Shown: positions 17,348-25,288, counted from the first letter of the stretch. The stretch: DNA of 48,941 bases from an uncultured Myxococcales bacterium (GCA_903847405.1 CAINDP010000201.1:1-48941); one strand, 5' to 3'. Made by a program: numbers and translations. Notes: generated by a model from the sequence alone, not told the origin.

Positions 17348-18018
17348 GGGTTCCCTCCCGGCGGCGACCAGCGTCCCAGCAGGCGGGCCAACACACGATC
17401 ATGCCACGCCCCGCCGAAGCGGCCGAAGCGGGCCTTGCGCACCAGGTATTCCCCCGCGAACAGCAGGCCCATCAGGACGTAGGCGATGCCGCCGGCGTAC
17501 AGGGCCCAGGCCTCGACCGAGCCCCAGAGCACCAGGGCCTCGGCGATGGCGGCGTTCCCCACCAGAAAGACGATCCAGACCCACGTCACGGCCCGACAGT
17601 GGCGGATTTCGCCCTCCGACAGATCCGGCGTGATCATGCGCGCATAGCGCTCGATCATCGGCGGGGGCCGGACCAGGCTGGCGACGAATGTCACCAGGAG
17701 CAGCGCGCTGATCAGGACGGGCATCTGCTGCAGGAATGCCGGGCTGCCGGACACCAGGGTCCCCAGGGACAGCAGCGCGATTCCACCGACCTGCAGCATC
17801 AGCGAGCGGAACCCCTGCTGGCCGAACCGGCGCGCCCGGAAGCCCCACAGCGCCAGCGAGCCCAGGACGAGGCCCGCGGTGGACCGTGCGCCCCACTGGG
17901 TCAGGGCGACGTACACCAGGAAGGGATAGACGACGAAGAGGGCGCCCACGAGGACGCCGACAAGGGACGTCCTGATGGTGCCGGTTCGAGGGGGTGCTTC
18001 CGTCCGGACGTCGGGCAT
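17344..18018 (-). CDS. COG4648-type membrane protein, ApeG-like
   Basis: A 224-residue protein with about six predicted transmembrane helices, starting LVGVLVGALFVVYPFLVYVA and ending AGGIAYVLMGLLFAGEYLVR followed by a basic tail. This C-terminal pattern is characteristic of the COG4648 family found next to ACP genes in aryl polyene clusters (ApeG). Its molecular role is not established. Here, too, it lies next to an ACP (27 bases upstream) and overlaps the flavodoxin-like gene by four bases. Length is as expected for the family. Confidence 0.85.
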   Translation of the reverse strand: MPDVRTEAPPRTGTIRTSLVGVLVGALFVVYPFLVYVALTQWGARSTAGLVLGSLALWGFRARRFGQQGFRSLMLQVGGIALLSLGTLVSGSPAFLQQMPVLISALLLVTFVASLVRPPPMIERYARMITPDLSEGEIRHCRAVTWVWIVFLVGNAAIAEALVLWGSVEAWALYAGGIAYVLMGLLFAGEYLVRKARFGRFGGAWHDRVLARLLGRWSPPGGNP

Positions 18019-18045
18019 GGGCCTCCCTGGGCGCGGGGGCCGGAC

Positions 18046-18318
18046 TCAGACGGTTCCGGCCAGGCGCTGGCGCACGAGGTCGGCCAGGGTGGCGATGGAG
18101 AAGAAGTACTTCTTCGTCTCCTTGTCGGGCTGGACCTTGATCGCGAAGCGCTTTTCGATCGCCATGGCGATTTCGAGGGCGTCGATCGAATCCAGACCCA
18201 GGCCGTCGCCGAAGAGGGGCGCGTCGTCCTGGATCTGATCCGCGGAGGTGTCGAGGTTCAGGGCCTCGACGATCACGCGCTTGATTTCGCCGTTCAGGTC
18301 CGCGGGGATGTCCGCCAT
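18046..18318 (-). CDS. Acyl carrier protein (second copy), ApeE/ApeF-like
   Basis: A 90-residue ACP with GDGLGLDSIDALEIA and phosphopantetheine Ser44. The spacing from the start and the sequence after helix II (IEKRFAIKVQP and KKYFFSIATL) match the ACPs of aryl polyene clusters. GGAGGACTGAC precedes the ATG at 18316-18318. It is one base from the end of acpS, so the carrier and its activating enzyme are translated as a unit. It differs enough from the ACP at 8348 that the two may carry different intermediates, as ApeE and ApeF do. Confidence 0.93.
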   Translation of the reverse strand: MADIPADLNGEIKRVIVEALNLDTSADQIQDDAPLFGDGLGLDSIDALEIAMAIEKRFAIKVQPDKETKKYFFSIATLADLVRQRLAGTV

Positions 18319-18319
18319 G

Positions 18320-18742
18320 TCAGTCCTCCGAGTGTTCACCGGCGACGCCACCGCTGTCGCCGTTCCTGGGCATCGTCTCAACAATCACGAACGCGATGGC
18401 ATGATCGCCCGCGTGGGACAGGGACAGGTGCACCCGCCCGCGCGACGCCGCCACCAACCGGGCCGCCTCGCCGTTCAATGCCACCGTGGGCGCCGCATCG
18501 GGGGAACGTTCCACCACGATGTCCCGGAAGTCCACGCCGGACCCCCAGCCCGTGCCCAGGGCCTTCATCACGGCCTCCTTCGCCGCGAACCTCGCCGCGA
18601 AGTGCTGGAAGGGGTGCGCCATCGAGCGGCAGTAGGCCGATTCGGACGGCGCGAACACCTTTTCTTCCAGCCCGGGGCTGCGTTCCATGCGCCGCCGGAG
18701 ATCCTCGATGACCACGATGTCGGTACCGACTCCGCGGACCAT
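18320..18742 (-). CDS. acpS: Holo-[acyl-carrier-protein] synthase-type phosphopantetheinyl transferase
   Basis: A 140-residue AcpS-family PPTase. Asp8 lies in VGTDIV and Glu56 in FAAKEAVMKALG, the magnesium-binding pair; the C-terminal strand HLSLSHAGDHAIAFVIVE is also typical. It transfers 4'-phosphopantetheine from CoA to Ser of apo-ACP. It is encoded directly before the second ACP. An upstream in-frame ATG would add ten residues, but MVRGVGTDIV is the usual family start. The 72-base gap upstream is the largest in the operon and follows an unusual palindrome in the acyl-CoA synthetase end. It probably serves the ACPs of this locus, though it could be the genome's general AcpS. Confidence 0.92.
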   Translation of the reverse strand: MVRGVGTDIVVIEDLRRRMERSPGLEEKVFAPSESAYCRSMAHPFQHFAARFAAKEAVMKALGTGWGSGVDFRDIVVERSPDAAPTVALNGEAARLVAASRGRVHLSLSHAGDHAIAFVIVETMPRNGDSGGVAGEHSED

Positions 18743-18814
18743 GATTCCCGCCGTGCAAACGCCGCAGAACACCTGCGAAGGCGCCGGAAACGCTACCAGA
18801 CCGGGGCAAAGGCG

Positions 18815-20974
18815 TCAAGGCGCGCGCCTGCCCGCGAAAATGGGGACAGCCTCCGATTTCCGGAAATCGGAGGCTGTCCCCATTTCCCCCATTCCCGCCG
18901 TCCGGACCCGCACGTCCAGGGCGAAAACGCCCCGGCCCGCGGGGAGGACGGCGACCGGATTCAGGTCGATTTCGCGGACTTCCGGCAGGACCGACGCCAG
19001 CAGGGACAGGCGCACCAGCGCGTCGCCCAGGGCGTCGAGGTCGGCCGGTTCGCCGCCGGGACAGGCATCGAAGCGGTCCCGACCGCGCAGCGAGTCCGGC
19101 AGGCGCCGGGCCGCGACGGCATCCAGCGGCGCCAGGGCGAAGGCCACGTCGCGCGCCGATTCGACCGACACCCCGCCCAGCCCCGCCATCACCAGGGGCA
19201 CGCCGGGGGCCGGCACGACCACGCCCAGGATCGCCTCGACGCCGCCGGACACCTGGCGCTGGGCCAGCAGGGGCGCGCCCGGGAACCGCTCCCGGAGGGA
19301 CGCGGCGGCACGGGCCAGCGAGGCGAGGTCGGCGATCCCCAGGACCACGGCGCCCGCGGCGGACTTGTGCACCAGGCCGACCGGGTCGGCCTTCAGGACC
19401 AGGGGGAACCCCAGCGTGCGCGCGGCGATGTCCAGGTCCCCCGGCGTGGACAGCGGCACGACGGCCGCCGCCGGGATCCCCGCCGCGACCAGCAGCGCGT
19501 AGGCGTCCGCCTGGGACAGCCACCCGTCGGGGCCGGGCACTGCGCGCTGGAGCGCCGCCTGCACGCGGATCGCGTCCACCAGGCCTTCCGTCCCGCGAAT
19601 CGGGGGGCGCGCGCGAAACGCCGCCAGGCGCGCCATGGCAGCCATCGCCCGGGCCGCGTCCTCGGGAAACTCGAAGACCGGAATCCCGCCCGATTGCAGG
19701 CGGTCGACCACCCCGGCCCACCGCGCGTCCGTGATCACGTTCGCGACCACGGGCTTGTCCGACGCCGCAGCCGCCTGGACCACCGCGTCGGCAACCCCGT
19801 CGCAGTCCACGAAGAAGGGCGTGACCATCGACAGGACCAGGCCGTCCACCTCGGGTGCCGCCAGCAGCATCGACAGGGCCGCACGGAATGCGTCGGGACC
19901 CGCCGTCGCGGCCAGATCGACCAGGGGCCCCACGGTCGCGTAGGGCGATTGCGACGCCTTCAAGGCCGCCCGCGTCGCGTCGTCCGGGGACGCAGGTTCC
20001 AGCCCCAGGGCGCACGCCTCGTCCAGGGCCACGATCCCCGGGCCGCCCGCGTTGCTGACGACCGCCGTCCGCCGGCCCCGGGGCAGGGGCTGCCGTGCGA
20101 AGGCCGTCGCGGCCTGCACCGCCGCCTGGACCGAGGGCATGCGCAGGGCTCCGGCCCGATCCAGCACCGCGTCCAGGACCGCGTCCCCGGTCGCCAGCGC
20201 CCCGGTGTGGGAGGCGACGGCCCGGGCGCCGGCCGCGGTCCGGCCCGACTTCACCACCAGCAGCACCTTGTCCCGGGCCGCCCGCAGGGCCGCGTCCCGG
20301 AACGCCGCCAGGTCCCGCACGGACTCGAGGTCCAGCAGGATCACCCGGGTCCCGTCGTCGTCTGCCGCCGCGGCCAGCAGTTCCGACAGGTCCACGTCCG
20401 AGGCGTTGCCCGGGCTGGCATACCAGCGCAGGCCCACGCCCGCCCGGCGCAGGTGCAGGTTCATCAGTTCCGCGATCCCGCCGCTCTGGGCCAGGATCGT
20501 CACGGGCCCGGCCGCCAGCGGAGTGAACGTGAACGACGCGTACAGCCGCGTGTCCAGATCGCCGTTCATCACGCCCTGGGCGTTCGGTCCCAGCAGGCGG
20601 ATCCCGTGACTGCGGGCGACGGCCAGCACCCGGGCCTCCAGCGCAGCACCCTCGGGGCCGGCCTCGGCGAATCCCGACGAGTGGACGATCGCCGCCCGGA
20701 CGCCCGCCCGACCGCACGCCTCCAGGGCATCCGGCACGCGGTCGGCGCGCAGGGCGATGTTGACCAGGTCCACCGGTCCCGGCACGTCCGAAATCGCGGC
20801 GTAGGCGGGCAGGTCGCAGATCGTCGTTTCGCCGGGATGCACCGGGTAGATGCCGCCGGTGTACCCCGCATCCCGCAGGTTGCGGACGACCCGGTTGCCG
20901 ATGCTGAGTTCCTTCGTCGACGCTCCCAGAACCGCGACACCCCGGGGGCGGAACAGCGCATCCAGACTGCTCAT
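18815..20974 (-). CDS. ADP-forming acyl-CoA synthetase, fused alpha and beta subunits
   Basis: A 719-residue protein with the order CoA-binding domain (FRPRGVAVLGAS start), succinyl-CoA-ligase-like domain with the phosphohistidine motif SHTGAL at about 247, second ligase domain, and a C-terminal ATP-grasp domain (GIPAAAVVPLSTPGD, GFPLVLKADPVGLVHKS, EIDLNPVAVLP). Such enzymes interconvert acyl-CoA and acid plus CoA with ADP/ATP. Typical families include acetyl-, propionyl- and aryl-acyl-CoA ligases. It is translationally coupled to the BadF-type ATPase gene. After the normal end (VRVRTAG) the frame runs through a 48-base palindrome and adds MGTASDFRKSEAVPIF to the C-terminus. In this locus it may supply or recycle the CoA-activated starter; that is inference. 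Confidence 0.9.
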   Translation of the reverse strand: MSSLDALFRPRGVAVLGASTKELSIGNRVVRNLRDAGYTGGIYPVHPGETTICDLPAYAAISDVPGPVDLVNIALRADRVPDALEACGRAGVRAAIVHSSGFAEAGPEGAALEARVLAVARSHGIRLLGPNAQGVMNGDLDTRLYASFTFTPLAAGPVTILAQSGGIAELMNLHLRRAGVGLRWYASPGNASDVDLSELLAAAADDDGTRVILLDLESVRDLAAFRDAALRAARDKVLLVVKSGRTAAGARAVASHTGALATGDAVLDAVLDRAGALRMPSVQAAVQAATAFARQPLPRGRRTAVVSNAGGPGIVALDEACALGLEPASPDDATRAALKASQSPYATVGPLVDLAATAGPDAFRAALSMLLAAPEVDGLVLSMVTPFFVDCDGVADAVVQAAAASDKPVVANVITDARWAGVVDRLQSGGIPVFEFPEDAARAMAAMARLAAFRARPPIRGTEGLVDAIRVQAALQRAVPGPDGWLSQADAYALLVAAGIPAAAVVPLSTPGDLDIAARTLGFPLVLKADPVGLVHKSAAGAVVLGIADLASLARAAASLRERFPGAPLLAQRQVSGGVEAILGVVVPAPGVPLVMAGLGGVSVESARDVAFALAPLDAVAARRLPDSLRGRDRFDACPGGEPADLDALGDALVRLSLLASVLPEVREIDLNPVAVLPAGRGVFALDVRVRTAGMGEMGTASDFRKSEAVPIFAGRRAP
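18838..18885. repeat. Perfect 48-base palindrome (REP-like) at the 3' end of the acyl-CoA synthetase gene
   Basis: Two 24-base arms meet with no loop; the left arm begins AAATGGGGACAGCCTCCGAT and the right arm is its exact reverse complement. The core matches the repeat at 645-697. It is read through by the acyl-CoA synthetase frame and lies about 95 bases before acpS, so the hairpin could attenuate transcription within the nine-gene operon. Confidence 0.95.
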
Positions 20975-21759
20975 ACCGGCGCCCCTCCGTCGCGCATCGC
21001 CATCAGCGCGGCGCCCAGGGCCCCGGTCAACTGGGGCTTTTCCGGCACCAGGACCGGGCGCCCCAGCGCGGCTTCCAGGCGCCGCACCAGCACGCCGCCG
21101 GGCCGCGCCGCGCCGCCGGTCAGGACGATTCCGTCATGCAGAGGGGTCATTTCCACCACGCGCCGGACCACCGCGTCGTACACCCCCAGGGCGATGTCCT
21201 CGACGGATCGCCCGCCGCGGATCAGCGACAGCAGTTCGCTTTTCGCGAACACCGTGCAGAACGACGACAGGGCCACCGCGTCGTGCCCCCGCTCGGCCAG
21301 GGCCTCGAGGCCCGCCGGCGTGGTGTCCAGGCGCGCCGCCATTTCCTCCAGGAACGCCCCGGTACCGGACGCGCACCGGCGGTTCATCTGGAAGGACAGG
21401 CGCCGGCCGTCGTCGCCCAGCACGATGACCTTGGTGTCCTGCCCGCCCACGTCGATCACCGTCACGGCCCGCCGGAACAGGTGCCAGCCGGCCAGCGCCT
21501 GGCACGTCAGTTCCGTGACCGCGCCATCGGCGAAGGGGACGTTCTCGCGACCGTATCCCGTGGCGATCGTCCGCTCGATGCCGCCCAGCGCACCGGGAAC
21601 CGCGGCCAGCAGATCCGCCCGAAGGGCCTCGGCCACGGCCTCGAAGGCCACGCCCGTCCGTCGCACGACGTCCGCCGCCACCCTGCCCGCTCCGTCCAGC
21701 AGCACGGCCTTGGCGTACGAGGATCCGACATCGATTCCGCAGTAGAAGGGGCCGTTCAA
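20971..21759 (-). CDS. BadF/BcrA/HgdC-type ATPase (activator of 2-hydroxyacyl-CoA dehydratase or double-cubane protein)
   Basis: A 262-residue ASKHA-fold ATPase. CGIDVGSSYAKA is the phosphate 1 loop, VIDVGGQDTKVI the phosphate 2 motif, and VLTGGAARPGG the adenosine motif. Two cysteines, Cys129 in RRCASGTG and Cys168 in SSFCTVF, match those that bridge a single 4Fe-4S cluster between the subunits of HgdC-type homodimers. Such proteins use ATP hydrolysis to push electrons at very low potential into a partner iron-sulfur protein, here most likely the HgdB-like protein encoded just upstream. No ATG fits; TTG at 21759-21757 overlaps the upstream TGA and has GGAGG eight bases before it. All functional residues are present. 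Confidence 0.93.
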   Translation of the reverse strand: MNGPFYCGIDVGSSYAKAVLLDGAGRVAADVVRRTGVAFEAVAEALRADLLAAVPGALGGIERTIATGYGRENVPFADGAVTELTCQALAGWHLFRRAVTVIDVGGQDTKVIVLGDDGRRLSFQMNRRCASGTGAFLEEMAARLDTTPAGLEALAERGHDAVALSSFCTVFAKSELLSLIRGGRSVEDIALGVYDAVVRRVVEMTPLHDGIVLTGGAARPGGVLVRRLEAALGRPVLVPEKPQLTGALGAALMAMRDGGAPV

Positions 21760-22982
21760 GGCGATGCCTCCGCGCACTGTTCCACGAAGGCCTCCAGGGC
21801 CAGGCGCACGCCTTCGTCGGCGTGCAACCGCAGGTCGTTCAGGTCGCTGTGGACGATCACCGACGGAACGCCCGCCCCCGCGGCCAGCCGCCCCGGCATC
21901 CCGTACCGGCAGTTGCTGTTGTTGGGGCACGTCTTGGCGTCGTGGAACACCATCCCGTCCACGGAATAGCGGCGGGCCTCGTCGGCCAGGACGCGCTCCT
22001 TCACCGCGTCGGTGCGCGTGATGAACAGTTCCACCGAGGCGCGGGCCATGCTGTCGAAGGGCGCAGCCGGATCCAGCGCGTCGAAGACCCAGGACGAGCA
22101 GTACGTGGACCCGGCGACACAGGCGCCCAGGCGCGCCAGCAGGTCCGACACGTCCCGCAGGCGGCCCCAGATCGGCATGCCCTCCCAGTACAGGCGCACG
22201 CGCTCGCCCGGGACCGCCGCGACGCCCCGGGCGATCCGCCCTTCCAGTTCGGCCAGCAGGCCTTCGTAGTAGGCGGCGGACCGGGGGTCGCCCCGCAGGA
22301 TCACCGCCGGCCCCATGTGGATGCACGCGTCGAAGAAGGTCAGGGGCGACGGCCGCGCCGAACCGGTCGACAGCACGCGGCGCCACAGCAGCGACGTGTC
22401 CCGCGAAATCGCCACGGCGTCCCGCAGGCGCCCGGGATCCAGGCGCCGCCCGGCGATGGCCTCCAGGGGCGCCACCAGCCCGCGGATCTGCGAAGCCACC
22501 GCCGCCACCAGGTCGTCCGTGACCGCATCGACGCCCCGGGGCGCGGCCACGCCGATCACCGGCACGCCGAACTGGCGGCCGTAGAACGAAAACCAGTCCA
22601 CCACGTCCCGGCACTGGTTGGTGTCGTAGACCAGAACGTCGGGCCGCGGGACGGACGTGATCGATGGGTCCACCCGGGACAGGGCCGTGACGCCGCGGCG
22701 GAAGGCCCCGATGTCCGAGGTCATGTACGAGCAGACGTCGGGCGAGTAGCCTTCCGCGCTGGCGGCCGGGATCAGGTCGGTTGCCGCCCGGGACGCCCCC
22801 AGCATGGCCGCGTGGTTTTCGGGGAAGAAGACCGCGAATCCCAGCGCGCGCAGCAGTTCCACGGGGCCGACGCTGGTGCACCAGGCGACGCGCCCCTGGG
22901 GCGCCCGCGCCGCGGCATCACATTCCCGGAAGGCCTCCAGCATCAGGGCCTGCAGGCGCGCGGTCGATTCCAGGCGGGGCAT
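21756..22982 (-). CDS. HgdB/BcrC-family 2-hydroxyacyl-CoA dehydratase subunit or double-cubane-type protein
   Basis: A 408-residue protein of the 2-hydroxyglutaryl-CoA dehydratase/benzoyl-CoA reductase BcrB/BcrC family. Family motifs seen are WCTSVGPVELLRALGF near residue 34, YSPDVCSYMTSDIGAF, a NQCRD motif, LYWEGMPIWGRL and DAKTCPNNSNCRYG, giving many cysteines for Fe-S ligation. Classical dehydratases and class I benzoyl-CoA reductases need two different subunits of this family, but only one is encoded here, as in the double-cubane cluster protein pairs. With its ATPase partner it could carry out a difficult two-electron reduction or a radical dehydration. Its substrate is unknown; its operon position suggests an acyl-CoA, acyl-ACP or ring starter. 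Confidence 0.87.
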   Translation of the reverse strand: MPRLESTARLQALMLEAFRECDAAARAPQGRVAWCTSVGPVELLRALGFAVFFPENHAAMLGASRAATDLIPAASAEGYSPDVCSYMTSDIGAFRRGVTALSRVDPSITSVPRPDVLVYDTNQCRDVVDWFSFYGRQFGVPVIGVAAPRGVDAVTDDLVAAVASQIRGLVAPLEAIAGRRLDPGRLRDAVAISRDTSLLWRRVLSTGSARPSPLTFFDACIHMGPAVILRGDPRSAAYYEGLLAELEGRIARGVAAVPGERVRLYWEGMPIWGRLRDVSDLLARLGACVAGSTYCSSWVFDALDPAAPFDSMARASVELFITRTDAVKERVLADEARRYSVDGMVFHDAKTCPNNSNCRYGMPGRLAAGAGVPSVIVHSDLNDLRLHADEGVRLALEAFVEQCAEASP

Positions 22983-22992
22983 GGCGCGGCCC

Positions 22993-23943
22993 TCAGTGAT
23001 GGGGGATGTGCGACGGGACCGCTTCCAGGGACTGGACCAGGGCGCAGATGGCGCGGTTCAGGGGCACGTCCAGGCCCAGCCGATCCGCGGCCTCCACCAC
23101 CTTGCCGTTGATGTACGACACCTCGGTGGGGCGCCCGCGCAGCACGTCGATCAGCATCGACGGGGGGTGGTCCCCCGCCTCCAGCACGTAGCCCATGGAC
23201 GTCTCGAAAAACCCGTTGCCGCAATCGTACCCCAGCCGATCGCCGACCGCGATGCACTCGCTGAGGAGCCCCTGGGACAGACGCCGCAGTTCCTTGTGCG
23301 ACAGCGCCGTCCGCATGTTCATGCGCGTCAGGGCGCAGACGGGCGCCAGGATCGCGAGGTGCACCACCTTGCGCCACACGTGGATGCCGATGTCGGACGG
23401 GACCTCGGACCGCAGCCCGATCCGGGTCAGGAGGTCGGCGACGGTGCGGGCCCGGTCGTCGGGCGCGCCGTCCAGCGCCCCGACCCAGTTCGGCGGCTGG
23501 AAGAAGGTCAGGCGCACGCGGCCGGGCTCGTCCACCTGGCCCGCGAAGTTCACGACGCCGCGAACGAACCGCCCAAGGCCCACGGCGGGCACCAGGAGGT
23601 CCTCGATGCCCAGGCCGTTCTGGAGGCTGACCACGGTGGTCGTCGGACCCAGCAGGCGCGGCAGGTCCAGGACCAGGGTCGGAAGGTCGTTGGCCTTCAC
23701 GCAGACGAAGACGGTGTCGTAGGGGCCGGCGGCGGCGGCGTTCCGAACAGAGTCGTGGATGGCGTCCAGCATGGCAACCGGACCGGCGTCCCCGATCACC
23801 AGCAGGCCGACCTGCCGAGCGGACCGGGCCCGGGCCTCGCCCGACTCGACGGCCACGACGCGTTCGCCGGCGGCTTTCAGCCGGCAGGCGACGATGGCCC
23901 CCACCGGGCCCAGGCCGATCACGCAGTGGCTGCCAGCGCCCAC
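22993..23943 (-). CDS. Ketopantoate reductase (PanE/ApbA)-family oxidoreductase
   Basis: A 316-residue NAD(P)-dependent reductase. It begins with the Rossmann motif GLGPVGAIVACRL, continues with a KANDLPTLV segment and VVSLQNGLGIE, and has the C-terminal all-helical ApbA_C domain (HVWRKVVHLAILAPVCALTR). Family members reduce 2-oxo acids or 3-oxo compounds; the true PanE makes pantoate for CoA. GTG at 23943-23941 is used as start, with GGAG just upstream, because no ATG fits before the Rossmann strand. It is the first gene of the nine-gene minus operon, ten bases before the HgdB-like gene. It may supply a 2-hydroxyacid that the HgdB/BadF pair then dehydrates after CoA activation; the sequence permits this but does not prove it. 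Confidence 0.85.
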   Translation of the reverse strand: MGAGSHCVIGLGPVGAIVACRLKAAGERVVAVESGEARARSARQVGLLVIGDAGPVAMLDAIHDSVRNAAAAGPYDTVFVCVKANDLPTLVLDLPRLLGPTTTVVSLQNGLGIEDLLVPAVGLGRFVRGVVNFAGQVDEPGRVRLTFFQPPNWVGALDGAPDDRARTVADLLTRIGLRSEVPSDIGIHVWRKVVHLAILAPVCALTRMNMRTALSHKELRRLSQGLLSECIAVGDRLGYDCGNGFFETSMGYVLEAGDHPPSMLIDVLRGRPTEVSYINGKVVEAADRLGLDVPLNRAICALVQSLEAVPSHIPHH

Positions 23944-24008
23944 GCCCGCTCCATCGCCGGGCGCTACCCGCCGCGAAGCGAGGCAGGAGGCGGCCCGGAG
24001 GACGGCGT

Positions 24009-24037
24009 AGGATACCCGCGGACCCCCGGGAATTCAA
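24009..24037 (-). promoter_or_regulatory. Candidate sigma70 promoter of the PanE-to-PlsC operon
   Basis: On the minus strand: TTGAAT at 24037-24032, 17-base spacer, TATCCT at 24014-24009, about 65 bases before the GTG at 23943. Good spacing and hexamers for a GC-rich genome. Confidence 0.55.
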
Positions 24038-24084
24038 CGAGGGAGGGCGGATACGAGGGAGGGCCGCGGGGCGGGGACGGGGCA

Positions 24085-24102
24085 CGGGTACGGGTACGGG
24101 TA
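24085..24102 (+). repeat. Three tandem CGGGTA hexamers between divergent promoters
   Basis: CGGGTA occurs three times in a row in the 265-base region (23944-24208) between the two largest operons, lying between their opposing promoters. It could be a regulator site or a chance microrepeat. The rest of the region shows only the two promoters and GGGAGGG-type runs. Confidence 0.5.
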
Positions 24103-24149
24103 CGACAAACTCGGCGAGCGCCTGAATACGGGCCCCCTGGGAAAGTCAC

Positions 24150-24178
24150 TTGCTCCGGACCCCCTGAACGGCGAGAAT
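24150..24178 (+). promoter_or_regulatory. Candidate sigma70 promoter of the KS-to-DUF3261 operon
   Basis: TTGCTC at 24150-24155, 17-base spacer, GAGAAT at 24173-24178, 30 bases before the ATG at 24209. It opposes the promoter at 24009-24037. Confidence 0.45.
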
Positions 24179-24208
24179 CGCGCCGTCTTTTCGCGCGGGC
24201 GATCCCGC

Positions 24209-25288
24209 ATGCGTGCGAGTCCCCGGTTTGCCGGCATGGAGGTCGTCAGCGCCCTGGGCGCCGACCTGGAGGACTTCGACCGGGCCTTGCGAACCGGGGT
24301 CGGAGGACTGCGGGCCGAACCGGACGGCACGTTCCTGGGCCGGATGCCCCATCCCGACTGGGACGGTCCCGGCGATCCCCTGGCCGGATTCCTGGCGACC
24401 GTGCTGGCCGGAGCCTGCCGCCGGGCGGGCCAGGACGCGGGCGCCGTGCTGGCCGACCCGGACACCCTCCTGATCCTGTCCACGACCAAGGGGGACATCG
24501 CGGGACTGCTGGCGGGAGCAGGGGAAACCCGCCTGGGCCCGTTCCTGGGCCGCGTGCGCCGCGCCGCCGGCCACCGCGGACACGCCGAACTGGTGTCGGC
24601 CGCCTGCGCCAGCGGCGCCGTCGCGATCGCCCGGGCCGCCCGGTTGCTGGAAGCCGGGTGGGGACGGCGGGCCCTGGTCCTGGGGTTCGACCGGCTGGAC
24701 CCGTTCCTGGTCGCCGGCTTCCGCTGCCTGGGCGCGATGGGGACGTCGGCGTGCCGGCCCTACGACGACGACCGGGACGGCCTGTCGCTGGGCGAGGCTG
24801 CGGCCGCGGTGCTGCTGGTGGTCGATGACGCGCCCGGCGTGCGCCTGGCAGGCGCCGGCCTCGCGGGCGACGCCTTCACGATCGTGCGGCCCTGCGACGA
24901 CGGGTCCGGGCTGGCAGTGGCCATCGGGCGGGCACTGCAGGACGCCGACGACCCGGGCGTGGACGGCATCTGCGGGCACGGCACCGCCACGGTGGCCAAC
25001 GACGCCATGGAGGCAGCCGCCTTCCGCACGGCCTTCCCCGGGGCGATCCCGCCGGTCTTCGGCCTGAAGGGCGCCACGGGCCACACCCTGGGGGCCTGCG
25101 GCGTCCTGGAAGCGGTGGCCTGCGCCCTGGCGATCCGGGGTGGCGTCCTGCCGGGCACGGCGGGCTTTTGCGCGACGACCTCGGGCCTGGACGTGGCGTC
25201 CGCCCCGCGCGCGACATCACCACGACGGTTGCTGACCGTGAACGCGGGCTTTGGAGGGCTGAACGCGGCCCTGGTGCTGGAGGGATGA
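24209..25288 (+). CDS. Beta-ketoacyl-ACP synthase (second KS)
   Basis: A 359-residue ketosynthase, a little shorter than FabF. The triad is intact: Cys133 in AACASGAVA, His257 in HGTATVAND and His292 in KGATGHTLGACG. The C-terminal VNAGFGGLNAALVLE closes the thiolase fold. It should catalyse decarboxylative condensation. It starts the ten-gene plus-strand operon, and its TGA overlaps the ATG of a catalytically dead KS-like protein, so the two probably form a KS/CLF-like heterodimer. It is divergent from the KS at 6334. Two upstream residues could be trimmed by other starts, but ATG at 24209 gives a good family N-terminus. Confidence 0.9.
   Translation: MRASPRFAGMEVVSALGADLEDFDRALRTGVGGLRAEPDGTFLGRMPHPDWDGPGDPLAGFLATVLAGACRRAGQDAGAVLADPDTLLILSTTKGDIAGLLAGAGETRLGPFLGRVRRAAGHRGHAELVSAACASGAVAIARAARLLEAGWGRRALVLGFDRLDPFLVAGFRCLGAMGTSACRPYDDDRDGLSLGEAAAAVLLVVDDAPGVRLAGAGLAGDAFTIVRPCDDGSGLAVAIGRALQDADDPGVDGICGHGTATVANDAMEAAAFRTAFPGAIPPVFGLKGATGHTLGACGVLEAVACALAIRGGVLPGTAGFCATTSGLDVASAPRATSPRRLLTVNAGFGGLNAALVLEG

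Noticed and set aside
24085-24102. Possible CRISPR or iteron array
   Set aside because: Only three six-base units with no spacers and no nearby cas or rep gene.
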